From Bradyrhizobium macuxiense (GTDB lineage Bacteria; Pseudomonadota; Alphaproteobacteria; Rhizobiales; Xanthobacteraceae), in the NCBI RefSeq assembly GCF_001542415.1, contig NZ_LNCU01000123.1, positions 2,347-39,179 of the forward strand: a DNA stretch of 36,833 nucleotides, in the 5' to 3' direction. The position numbers and the translations under genes are program-made. Positions 16,843 through 24,026 of the stretch are shown here, one piece after another. Numbering within the stretch: position 1 is the first letter of the stretch; every line of letters begins with the position of its first letter. The notes below the pieces were generated by a model, which was not told where the DNA came from, searched no databases, and saw only the letters and a program-made list of their open reading frames with translations.

Positions 16843-18101
16843 CAGGCCTGCTCCATCAATGCACGGTAGTGCCGCCACATGCCGCGCGACGGCACCTCAT
16901 CGGTCGCATGCCCCACCATGAAGCCGTCGCCGTCGCGGCGCTCGCGATGCTCTCCGCGCCCGAGATAGATCCAGTCGGTGTCGCTCGCATGCACGCCGCG
17001 CTGCGTGCGCTCATACATCTCCGAATCGTCGGCGAGCAGCAGGCCCGCCGGCCCGACCGAGCCCATGGTCTGCTGGCGCATGCGGCGGTTCAGATCGGGC
17101 GCCCCCTTGAACTGCAGCGCCGTCACGTGCTGCACGCTGTCTTCCACGCCGAGCGGCTCGATCACGAACATCTGGATCTCGGCGATGAAGAGATTAGGGA
17201 AGATCATGACGTGCGGCGTGCCATCGATCATGATTTGCCGCGCTTTCGCCTCTCCGTAAGCGCTGTTCATGCGCGCGGCATAGTCCGGCAGGCGCTCGAT
17301 GGTCGTGCCGAACCAGCTCAGGGGCGCATCGCGCTTGCGGAACTCGGGCCTGAGGTCGAGCTCGGTGTGACCGTTGCCGTAGTCGCGGGTCAGCGCCGTC
17401 GACTTCGCGCCGTAGAGATTACCGATACCGCTGTCGGCGACGGCGAAGATCGACGAGTGAACAAAGGCGGGATGGTAGCCGTCAGTCTCGTTCTCGAGGA
17501 TGAATTTCCAGTTCGCCCTGACGCGGTGTTTGAGGAAGCCCGCCGTGATCTCGATCTCGCCCTCCGGCGAAGTCATCGCCAGTCGATCGAGGGTTTCCGC
17601 GGCACCGCCGAGATGCTCTTCCAGCGACGGCCCGTCGGCCGCGAATGAGCCGAATATGAAGCCCTTGTACGAGGCGACGCGCGGCACCCGCCCGAGCCCA
17701 TGCGCTTCCCTGTTGAGGCCCTGATAGCCATCCGGGAAGGCATAACCGACGAGGCGGCCGTCGCTGGCGAAATTCCAGGCGTGGAATGGACAGGTGAAGT
17801 TGACGGCGTTGCCGTGCTCCTTCGCGCACAGCTGGTTGCCGCGATGCGTGCAGCGATTGAGCAGAAGGTGAATGCGGCCGTCCTGGCCGCGCGTCATCAG
17901 GATCGGCTGCAGGCCGATCGACTTGCGCACGAAATCATGCGGCTTCGATATCTCGCTCTCATGTCCGACATAAACCCAGGTCCGGTACCAGATCCGCTCC
18001 AGCTCGATCTGGAAGATCGCGGGGTCGCGGTAGAGGCCGCCGCGGACGCGGTCGCGGCGGATCAGGTCGCCCCATTCGGGACTCCGGGCGAGCATGTTCA
18101 T
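16842..18101 (-). CDS. Aromatic-ring-hydroxylating dioxygenase, alpha (Rieske) subunit
   Basis: The catalytic subunit of a Rieske non-haem iron oxygenase, 419 residues. The Rieske [2Fe-2S] ligands are Cys84-x-His86 and Cys104-x2-His107 (RCTHRG and CPFHAWNF). The mononuclear iron site is in ENETDGYHPAFVHSS, with Asp207 bridging and His210 and His215 as ligands. It is first in the operon, with GGGAG before the ATG at 18101. The size and the separate beta subunit place it near the benzoate/biphenyl-type two-subunit oxygenases. No ferredoxin or reductase gene is present nearby, so electrons must come from partners encoded elsewhere. The substrate is unknown. It is divergent from the TetR gene at 18294. 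Confidence 0.94.
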   Translation of the reverse strand: MNMLARSPEWGDLIRRDRVRGGLYRDPAIFQIELERIWYRTWVYVGHESEISKPHDFVRKSIGLQPILMTRGQDGRIHLLLNRCTHRGNQLCAKEHGNAVNFTCPFHAWNFASDGRLVGYAFPDGYQGLNREAHGLGRVPRVASYKGFIFGSFAADGPSLEEHLGGAAETLDRLAMTSPEGEIEITAGFLKHRVRANWKFILENETDGYHPAFVHSSIFAVADSGIGNLYGAKSTALTRDYGNGHTELDLRPEFRKRDAPLSWFGTTIERLPDYAARMNSAYGEAKARQIMIDGTPHVMIFPNLFIAEIQMFVIEPLGVEDSVQHVTALQFKGAPDLNRRMRQQTMGSVGPAGLLLADDSEMYERTQRGVHASDTDWIYLGRGEHRERRDGDGFMVGHATDEVPSRGMWRHYRALMEQA

Positions 18102-18154
18102 CGGCGTCTCCCTTGATCTGTTTCTCGATCGGCTTAATAATAATCCGACCGTCC

Positions 18155-18170
18155 GTTCTATTAATAGAAC
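18155..18170. promoter_or_regulatory. Perfect 16-bp palindrome, probable TetR operator
   Basis: GTTCTATTAATAGAAC is a perfect inverted repeat in the 192-base divergent region between the dioxygenase operon and tetR. It is 54 bases from the operon start and 124 bases from the tetR start. It is flanked on the left by GACCGTCC and an AT-rich TAATAATAAT stretch that could hold promoter elements. The size and symmetry fit a TetR-family operator; binding is inferred. Confidence 0.6.
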
Positions 18171-18293
18171 ATCTTCCTGCGCCAGGCAAGTGGGTGCCTA
18201 CAGGCCGCGAAATGCGCGCAATTTGCCCGCCCAGACGGCAGCTGGTACGAGCGTTTCGCGCCGATCGCGGGACGAATCAGGGACAGTGAGGGG

Positions 18294-18899
18294 ATGGCTC
18301 GCACGAGATCCGAAAACTACGACGACATCCAGGCCGGCATCCTCCGCAACGCCGCGCGCCTGTTTGCGACGCGCGGCTATGAACGTTCATCCATCGGAGA
18401 TCTGGTCGAAGCGTGCGAATTGTCCCGCGGCGCGATCTATCACTACTTCGATTCCAAGGAAGCGATCCTGTTTGCCATGCTCGACTCGCTCGTGCGCAGC
18501 CTGCTCGCGAGCCTGGAGCAGGCTGTCGCCGAGGGCGGATCGCCGCTCGAGAAATTCGAGCGGGTGATCGAGGCCTTCGTCGGGCACAACGCGCAGTCGC
18601 CGGAAGAGCAGATCGTCCTGTTGAACGATCTCGGCGCGCTACAGGCGGAGGAGCAGCGCCAGATCGTTCAGACCGAACGCAAGATTGTCGAGCTCGTCGG
18701 CAAGGTGCTGGCTTCGATCGACGTCACGAAAAAGATGAATCGCAGAAATGCCCGCGTTTATACGATGATGCTGTTCGGCATGATCAACTACACCTACACG
18801 TGGTACGATGCCAAAGGCCCGGTCAAGCCGAAGGAGTTCGCGCAATTGGCGGCCGGTCTGTTCCTGAAGGGATTTCTGGCCGAGCCCGCGAGCGGCTGA
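18294..18899 (+). CDS. TetR/AcrR family transcriptional regulator
   Basis: A 201-residue repressor. The N-terminal HTH lies at about residues 12-58 (AARLFATRGYERSSIGDLVE, then LSRGAIYHYFDSKEAIL), with the near-invariant YHYFDSKE. The C-terminal ligand domain has the helix-rich MLFGMINYTYTWYDAKGPVKP segment found in regulators of acyl-CoA or aromatic-acid catabolism. It is divergent from the dioxygenase operon and is its likely local regulator, responding to a substrate or a CoA-ester intermediate. The palindrome at 18155-18170 is the candidate binding site. Confidence 0.9.
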   Translation: MARTRSENYDDIQAGILRNAARLFATRGYERSSIGDLVEACELSRGAIYHYFDSKEAILFAMLDSLVRSLLASLEQAVAEGGSPLEKFERVIEAFVGHNAQSPEEQIVLLNDLGALQAEEQRQIVQTERKIVELVGKVLASIDVTKKMNRRNARVYTMMLFGMINYTYTWYDAKGPVKPKEFAQLAAGLFLKGFLAEPASG

Positions 18900-18944
18900 C
18901 AGCAGACCAGCGAACAGCGCCTCTCGTCCGAAAGGGTCTGCCTA

Positions 18945-20147
18945 TCAAGCTGGGATTGCCGTCACCGAACCGTTTGCCTCGAATAGCTCAACAGCTCCGG
19001 ACGGTGACGTCGCGACGTTGAAGTCGAACGGGCCGCAAATAATCATGCAGTAGTCGTAAACCGACCGCTGATCGTTTCCCATCAGAAACTGGTAGTGTAT
19101 CTGCATGAAGTTGAATCGATGACGCCTGAAGCGGATCGGACTTACCATTGAATGTATTTGGACGCGCCGAATCGTTGGGCACCCTTCTGAATGGTCTCGA
19201 CTGATCCGTTTCAGAGTGACGGGGTCGAAGCGATAGAAGCTGATTGCGTCATCTCGCGCCTGGTATTCGACCCAGTTGACGGCAGGTGTTCCCGCGACAA
19301 GCTGTGCCGCCTGCCGTATTTGGCCTCCCATCGGATGCAATGAGAATTTGGGAATAGTAGCGCCTACCGTGAGAATGCATAGCTTCGGCCCGCGGGACCC
19401 AAGCAAAGGATCCAACCTGAGCGCGCGCGCGACCGCTGCTATCAAGAGTGCAGCGCCGAGGGAATGACCAACAATCAGGATTTCATCGGCGTCTGACGCC
19501 CGCGCGGCTTTTGATATCACGCCCGCAAAATCGTCGATTCGTTTATCAACCTCGCCTTTTTTGCCGTAGAGAAATTTATGGGAGAAAATAGCATCATCGA
19601 GAATGTGATTTATCCGGCGCTTCGGTCCAATCCAGAGCACCGAGCCGACGAAGATGGCAAGCGACAGGAAAATGCCAAGCAGCAACTGCCCGACCCAGAT
19701 TGTATCGGGTATGAGCCTGGTCGCCAGATACGACAGCCCGACGCTGCAAAATGCGATCAACAGCAAACAGAAGTACGGAAAGATGAAGAAGAGCGCATAT
19801 TTCCAGCTCGCAATCGCATATCTGAATAGTGTTCCCGTCACGATGAAGTCGAACAGCGCTTTCATCGACTGAACGAGACGAGACCCGAGCCCGGCACCCG
19901 AATCGCGCCGGATGAGATCATCCCAGCGCAGCATTTCGAAGGTGACGTCGGTTTTCCAGTTAGGCCCCCATGCTTCCAGATTGCATGAAGCACTGATTGC
20001 GGATGTGTTCGAGATTTCCGACACCCGTGAAGAAGCGCCCCAGATCTTGTCGAAGCACGACAGCGAGCGGCGCAAACGCTCCACCTGCTCTTCTGGGGTG
20101 ATTGGATCGTAACCACCAATGTGGAAGACGTGCCGCCGTCGAATCAT
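18945..20147 (-). CDS. Membrane-anchored alpha/beta hydrolase (lipase-like), unknown substrate
   Basis: A 400-residue protein. The N-terminus has the motif HIGGYDPITPEEQ (about 9-21). Two adjacent membrane helices lie at about 117-145 and 151-173, and a cytoplasmic or periplasmic hydrolase domain follows with the nucleophile elbow VGHSLGAA (Ser at about 229). Toward the C-terminus is the conserved block HYQFLMGND, then VYDYCMIICGP. That block recurs in a fragment at 21943-22137, so this is a family with at least two copies here. The family appears uncharacterised. A lipase or esterase role is inferred from GHSLG only. It is convergent with the TetR gene upstream. Confidence 0.7.
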   Translation of the reverse strand: MIRRRHVFHIGGYDPITPEEQVERLRRSLSCFDKIWGASSRVSEISNTSAISASCNLEAWGPNWKTDVTFEMLRWDDLIRRDSGAGLGSRLVQSMKALFDFIVTGTLFRYAIASWKYALFFIFPYFCLLLIAFCSVGLSYLATRLIPDTIWVGQLLLGIFLSLAIFVGSVLWIGPKRRINHILDDAIFSHKFLYGKKGEVDKRIDDFAGVISKAARASDADEILIVGHSLGAALLIAAVARALRLDPLLGSRGPKLCILTVGATIPKFSLHPMGGQIRQAAQLVAGTPAVNWVEYQARDDAISFYRFDPVTLKRISRDHSEGCPTIRRVQIHSMVSPIRFRRHRFNFMQIHYQFLMGNDQRSVYDYCMIICGPFDFNVATSPSGAVELFEANGSVTAIPA

Positions 20148-20556
20148 CTAGCCACTCGAAATCTGCATGGATATTGGCTGCCGCCCATTCCGGGAATTGA
20201 AACGCATAGACACTTACTGGGAACTCTTACGACGCTGATCCTGCATCCTCGGTGAACCATAAAACATGGATGAATGCGGACTGCACCCTACTACATTACC
20301 GCCCTCTCCGCGAAGTGCCCCTCATTGAGATTGGCTTTGACCACAGAAGTGCCGGGGGACGGTTTCGTGGCGGGAGCCCAATTGACGCTGGAAGGTCATG
20401 AACAGTCGCAGCCCGATCGCATTTCCCGGTGTGACAAATCCGCGACAACAAACCAATTGCGCGCCTCAACATGCTTTTCGAAATCGTTCTTGATTGTCAC
20501 GATTTGCAAGTCTGATTTAAATGCGCCCGAACTTGAAGCGGGCGAGGGATCCTGAA
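20148..20556. other. Divergent intergenic region, no gene recognised
   Basis: About 400 bases between two divergent hydrolase genes. A 93-residue plus-strand frame (20274-20555) and a minus-strand frame (20396-20671) show no domain, and their composition is not convincingly coding. Promoters for both hydrolases must lie here. No insertion-sequence ends or RNA genes were recognised. Confidence 0.4.
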
Positions 20557-21270
20557 ATGGAAAGGTTACGCTACAGCGCGGCGCTGGTATGTGCCGTCCT
20601 GACGATTCTTTTTGCAAGCAGCTTGCATTCGAACAGCGCGGCTCAGGCGAGCCCCGGAATTGTGGTTGCACTCAGATCGACAGGTTCGCCCGCTCGACTG
20701 CATTATTCTTCCACGACGCATGTTTATTTGTTCCGCGGATTATTGAACGTCTTTTCTTTGGGCATGGACCAGCTTGCCGCTCAACTGCAATCGGTTGGCA
20801 TCGCCGCGACTGTCGCCAATCACACCCAGTGGAGCAGCGTTGCCGACGACATTGTCGCAAAATACAGAGCTGGCCAGCGTGGGCCTATTGTACTGGTGGG
20901 GCACTCTCTTGGTGCCGACGCCGTGATGTCGATGGCAGCGTATCTTGGCCAAATGGGCGTGCCGGTCGCCCTGGTTGTCCCATTCGACGGAACGGATTCT
21001 CATGTGGCGACGGCCAATGTCGCGCGGGTTCTAAATCTGTACAAAAATCAAAGCGTTCGAATCAGTCGCGGCCCCGGCTTCCGCGGCGAGCTGACGAACT
21101 ATTTTGTTCGTGATCCGAACGTCAATCACTTCAACATCGATAAAAGCGCGGCGTTGCATAGCATCGTCATACGAAAGATCCGGTCAATCGGGTCCGCTGT
21201 CGCGCGCCCACGAGGACACCAGACGCCTTCGAACGCAGTACCCGCAGCCGGAGCTTCGACCAACTCCTAG
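20557..21270 (+). CDS. Secreted alpha/beta hydrolase with GHSLG motif
   Basis: A 237-residue protein from the ATG at 20557, which has GAGGGA upstream (an in-frame ATG at 20521 is the alternative). A signal peptide or anchor lies at about 7-31 (AALVCAVLTILFASSLHSNSAAQA). The core has RGLLNVFSLGMDQLA and VLVGHSLGADAVM, with the nucleophile Ser at about 117. A late His (VNHFNID) may complete the triad. It resembles thioesterase/lipase-like periplasmic proteins of rhizobia. It is followed at 126 bases by the SGNH esterase gene on the same strand. The substrate is unknown. Confidence 0.7.
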   Translation: MERLRYSAALVCAVLTILFASSLHSNSAAQASPGIVVALRSTGSPARLHYSSTTHVYLFRGLLNVFSLGMDQLAAQLQSVGIAATVANHTQWSSVADDIVAKYRAGQRGPIVLVGHSLGADAVMSMAAYLGQMGVPVALVVPFDGTDSHVATANVARVLNLYKNQSVRISRGPGFRGELTNYFVRDPNVNHFNIDKSAALHSIVIRKIRSIGSAVARPRGHQTPSNAVPAAGASTNS

Positions 21271-21395
21271 CATAGTACCCAAAGGCAGTTTGAAGGCGGG
21301 GTTTGAACGCAACATGTGAGGCTTGAGGTTACGCCGCTGCCGGAGCCCGGGGCCCGTGTTATTTTTCTTTAGCACTTCAACCGGGGAGGCAGTTG

Positions 21396-21938
21396 GTGAC
21401 AGCGCTTAGACAATTCTCGATCGCCATGGCTGTGTGCATCCTGGCGACCATGTGCGCCGGCTTCACGAAGCCGATCCATATCGTGGCGGTCGGCGCAAGC
21501 AACACGCAAGGCTGGTACGTTGGGAAACAGGGCGCTTATCCAGCCAAGCTGGAAGCCCTGCTGAGACAGAAGGGCGTCAATGCGAACGTCGTCAATGCCG
21601 GCGTTCCCTTTGATACCACGGCCGGCATGCTCAAGCGCATTGATAGCGACGTGCCAAAAGGAACCGATATCGCAATCCTGCAGCCTGGCGGCAATGATAA
21701 GCGTTTCCTCGTTACGAAGGAGCAGCGGGCGGCCAACATCGCGGCGATGGAGCGGCGGTTGCGTGATCGCGGCATCAAAGTCATCGTGTACGACGACGAG
21801 ATTCCTGCGCGGTATTACGCTTTTGACTTCATTCACCTCACGGGCGACGGTCACGCTTTCATCGCGTCGCAGTTACTCCCGCGCGTGTTGGCGATGATAG
21901 ACCGGAGAGCCATCGCGGCTTCGCCGCGGGCGAGATAG
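21396..21938 (+). CDS. Secreted SGNH/GDSL-type esterase
   Basis: About 180 residues, with a GTG start at 21396 behind GGGGAGG (a TTG one codon earlier is possible). The signal peptide is followed by block I VAVGASNTQGW, where GAS replaces the usual GDS with the catalytic Ser retained. Block II is NAGVPFDTT with the oxyanion Gly. Block III is QPGGND, and block V is DFIHLTGDGH with the catalytic Asp-x2-His. The four SGNH residues are thus present, as in TesA-like arylesterases and lysophospholipases. Its stop directly abuts the hydrolase remnant that follows. Confidence 0.82.
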   Translation: MTALRQFSIAMAVCILATMCAGFTKPIHIVAVGASNTQGWYVGKQGAYPAKLEALLRQKGVNANVVNAGVPFDTTAGMLKRIDSDVPKGTDIAILQPGGNDKRFLVTKEQRAANIAAMERRLRDRGIKVIVYDDEIPARYYAFDFIHLTGDGHAFIASQLLPRVLAMIDRRAIAASPRAR

Positions 21939-21942
21939 GAGG

Positions 21943-22137
21943 CCGCGCATCCGCCTTGGACTCTATCAGTCGCACTGCCAATTTATCAGTGGAAACGACC
22001 CGCAAGCCTTGTATGATGACTTCATGTTGGTCTGTGGACCTGTTTCGGTCAAATCTCAGACGCTCGCTAAGGATGGCGCCCTTCCCGTGATCGACAAAGA
22101 TGGCGCGCCAGCGAAACCAGCGCTTGGCCAACGATGA
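21943..22137 (+). pseudogene. 3' fragment of a second copy of the membrane-anchored hydrolase
   Basis: An open frame without start encodes YQSHCQFISGNDPQALYDD followed by FMLVCGPVS. It aligns with the C-terminal block of the 18945-20147 protein (HYQFLMGND, then VYDYCMIICGPFD), with about 12 of 23 positions identical, and it ends 40 residues later at TGA 22135-22137. Everything upstream of this tail is missing; the SGNH gene ends five bases before the homology. The stop overlaps the ATG of the methyltransferase gene as ATGA, so the lost gene was once translationally coupled to it. Best read as a deletion scar or the edge of an insertion. Confidence 0.7.
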
Positions 22138-22718
22138 CGCCTGGCATTGCCAAGTTCGCGTTTGTGATGATGGCGGTCGGTTGGTATCTCCTCCGCTACA
22201 GATACGCGCGTCGTGCTCGTCGTGAAAAGGTCTTGCGGAGCGCCCGAGGTCCTCGCGAGACCACCCTGCTGCTGATATCGCTCACCGGTCTCGGGATTGT
22301 GCCCTTCATCTACGTTGGAACGGCCATGCCTCATTTCGCATCGTACGCCTTCCGGCCGGCTCAGGCCTGGCTGGGCGTTCTCGTGGCGGTTGCAGCGCTG
22401 GTCATGTTCAGACTCACCCATCGCGCTCTTGGCCGGAATTGGTCGGTCAGTCTCGACGTGCGGGAAGATCATCACCTGATTACCGACGGGATTTATCGAA
22501 CGATTCGGCACCCCATGTATTCCGCATTCTGGCTTTGGGCTGTCGCTCAGGCCTTGCTTTTGCCGAATTTCGTCGCCGGTTTCGCGGGCCTGGTCGGATT
22601 TGGCACGTTGTATTTCGGGCGGGTTGCCCGAGAGGAACGGATGATGCTGGAAACGTTCGGCGACGAGTATCGCGAGTATATGGCACGGACCGGGCGCATT
22701 ATGCCGCGCCTGTCCTGA
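22134..22718 (+). CDS. Isoprenylcysteine carboxyl methyltransferase-like membrane protein
   Basis: A 194-residue integral membrane protein with four to five helices. The C-terminal ICMT/PEMT signature runs LITDGIYRTIRHPMYSAFW (about residues 116-134), then REERMMLETFGDEYREYMARTG (about 165-186); together these form the SAM-binding site. Bacterial members methylate small lipids, isoprenoids or unknown acceptors, since bacteria lack prenylated CaaX proteins. The ATG overlaps the stop of the hydrolase remnant, which suggests that methyltransferase and hydrolase once acted together. The substrate is unknown. Confidence 0.83.
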   Translation: MTPGIAKFAFVMMAVGWYLLRYRYARRARREKVLRSARGPRETTLLLISLTGLGIVPFIYVGTAMPHFASYAFRPAQAWLGVLVAVAALVMFRLTHRALGRNWSVSLDVREDHHLITDGIYRTIRHPMYSAFWLWAVAQALLLPNFVAGFAGLVGFGTLYFGRVAREERMMLETFGDEYREYMARTGRIMPRLS

Positions 22719-22860
22719 GCCGGCTGTACGAGCTCGGTCTCGCCCGTCCCTGCATACCGAAGACACACGCAAAGCGTGTTGTTTTTGTCACATCCGGCGA
22801 AGAAACGACCGCCCGGGCCCAAGCTTTGCCACAGCGTTAATTACGGCATAGCCGTTTGGG

Positions 22861-22886
22861 GGTAGGGTGATCTTACTCACGCTACC
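22861..22886. promoter_or_regulatory. Interrupted palindrome just upstream of the PIGK-repeat gene
   Basis: GGTAG-G-GTGA then six bases then TCAC-G-CTACC forms a symmetric element with one mismatched pair on each arm. It ends 15 bases before the ATG at 22902 and just ahead of the Shine-Dalgarno GGAG. It could be an operator or a 5' leader hairpin controlling translation. Confidence 0.35.
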
Positions 22887-22901
22887 ATCTCGGAGATTAC
22901 G

Positions 22902-23096
22902 ATGCTGAAACTTCTCGTTGCTGGAGTTGCGACCTTCGGTTTCATGGCTGCCGTCAGCGCGGCCGACCTCCCCCATCCGCAGCCGGTTACGGAACAGGCT
23001 CCGATTGGCAAGATGCCGATTGGCAAATACCCTGTTGGCAAGTACCCGGTCGGCAAGACCCCGGTTGGAAAAGCTCCGATCGTCACGAAGGGCTAA
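22902..23096 (+). CDS. Small secreted protein with PIGK/PVGK pentapeptide repeats
   Basis: A 64-residue protein. The signal peptide MLKLLVAGVATFGFMAAVSA is followed by ADLPHPQPVTEQA and five consecutive pentapeptides of form P-(I/V)-G-K-x (PIGKM, PIGKY, PVGKY, PVGKT, PVGKA), ending PIVTKG. The start has GGAG 7 bases upstream. The mature peptide is basic, Pro/Gly-rich and probably unstructured or extended, with one Lys every five residues. Similar short PVGK proteins occur in Bradyrhizobium to my recollection, without known role. A structural, cell-wall or polyanion-binding peptide is conceivable, but nothing in the sequence proves it. Confidence 0.7.
   Translation: MLKLLVAGVATFGFMAAVSAADLPHPQPVTEQAPIGKMPIGKYPVGKYPVGKTPVGKAPIVTKG
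23001..23075 (+). repeat. Five 15-bp tandem repeats coding P-(I/V)-G-K-x
   Basis: Five in-frame 15-base units (CCGATTGGCAAGATG and variants) begin at 23001, 23016, 23031, 23046 and 23061. Divergence is mostly at synonymous positions and at the fifth codon, which indicates an old repeat kept by selection on the peptide. Confidence 0.85.
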
Positions 23097-23174
23097 CTCG
23101 AGCATCGCCCGGGCAACGCACCCCTTGCTTGCTGAGGGTGCTGCCTGAGGTTGATGTCTTGTGAGGGTTTGAAC

Positions 23175-23882
23175 GTGCCAAAATCGAATCGGAAACGGAG
23201 CGGTCTGCGGCTGCTTACCGGACTTGGTATCGTGGTGGCTTCCGTGACTTTGGAAGCCGGCATCGGTTATGCGCAGCAACTGGCTGCGCAAACGGACCAG
23301 GCTCCGCTGCAGCAGGAGAAGCCGCGTAAGCCGCCGTCACGGGCGGTTGTGGCAACGGCCGTTGCCGGACCGAGCGCTTCCGCTTCGAGAGCAGACGTGA
23401 AACCGGTTCGAAGGGCCACTGCGGCCAAGGGACCGTATTACGTCGACTTCCGTGCCCGCACGGCAGCGTCTTATGGGCATGCGTTCGTTTGGTACGGCAA
23501 GACAAGCGAAAAGCAGGTCGAAGTCGCGGGGCTGCACCCGGCGGGCGACGTCCTGCCTTACGTGCTGGGACATCTCACGTTTGTGCCCTCCGAAACGGGG
23601 GCAAGCTACGGCGATCTTGACGAGCAGTATTTGACGGCCAGCTATCGCGTGTACTTGAGCGAGGCCGACGCGCAGAAGGTTTTTGCGTATATCAAGCACC
23701 TTCAGGCGACCTCGCCGGTCTGGAACGCGGAAACGGCCAATTGCACAGCTTTTATTGGTCGTATCGCCAGCTTCATGGGTTTGAAGGCTCCATTCCATTT
23801 GTTGAAGCCCGAGGAATACGTAAACCAGTTGCGAGAGCTCAACGGCGGGCGCCAAACGGTGCAACTGGCTGCGGATCATTAG
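23175..23882 (+). CDS. Exported protein of unknown function with conserved-looking His and Cys
   Basis: A 235-residue protein from the GTG at 23175, which has GAGGG 7 bases upstream (an ATG at 23154 is possible). The N-terminal signal or anchor is at about 11-34. A Gln/Pro/Ala-rich linker follows (about 35-85), then a globular domain starting GPYYVDFRARTAASYGHAF. His at about 102 (YGHAFVWYG) and Cys at about 190 (ANCTAFIGRIASFMGL) sit in contexts like a His/Cys catalytic pair of permuted papain-like enzymes. That is a guess from two motifs, and I do not recognise the family. It follows the PIGK-repeat gene by 78 bases on the same strand and may be co-expressed. Confidence 0.65.
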   Translation: MPKSNRKRSGLRLLTGLGIVVASVTLEAGIGYAQQLAAQTDQAPLQQEKPRKPPSRAVVATAVAGPSASASRADVKPVRRATAAKGPYYVDFRARTAASYGHAFVWYGKTSEKQVEVAGLHPAGDVLPYVLGHLTFVPSETGASYGDLDEQYLTASYRVYLSEADAQKVFAYIKHLQATSPVWNAETANCTAFIGRIASFMGLKAPFHLLKPEEYVNQLRELNGGRQTVQLAADH

Positions 23883-24026
23883 CTTTCGCTTTCTCGCCAG
23901 GGACTTCACGGCTGCAACCGAACCAAGCCGCTATCGGTAATGCGTAGCGACACGTCGTCGGACAAGCCTGGACCGAAGGCCAGCGCCGTTAGCTGGCACA
24001 TCCGCGAGATCTGAGCGCAAAGAGGC

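Noticed and set aside
23001..23075. Short regular repeats considered as a CRISPR array
   Set aside because: Units are contiguous 15-mers in frame within a coding sequence, with no spacers.
22788..23291. Minus-strand frame reading like pentapeptide repeats (LANRV, FANRH, LANRS)
   Set aside because: It resembles the A-(D/N)-L-x-x fold only because 15-base repeats on the plus strand give five-residue periodicity in every frame. The plus-strand frame has signal peptide and ribosome site.
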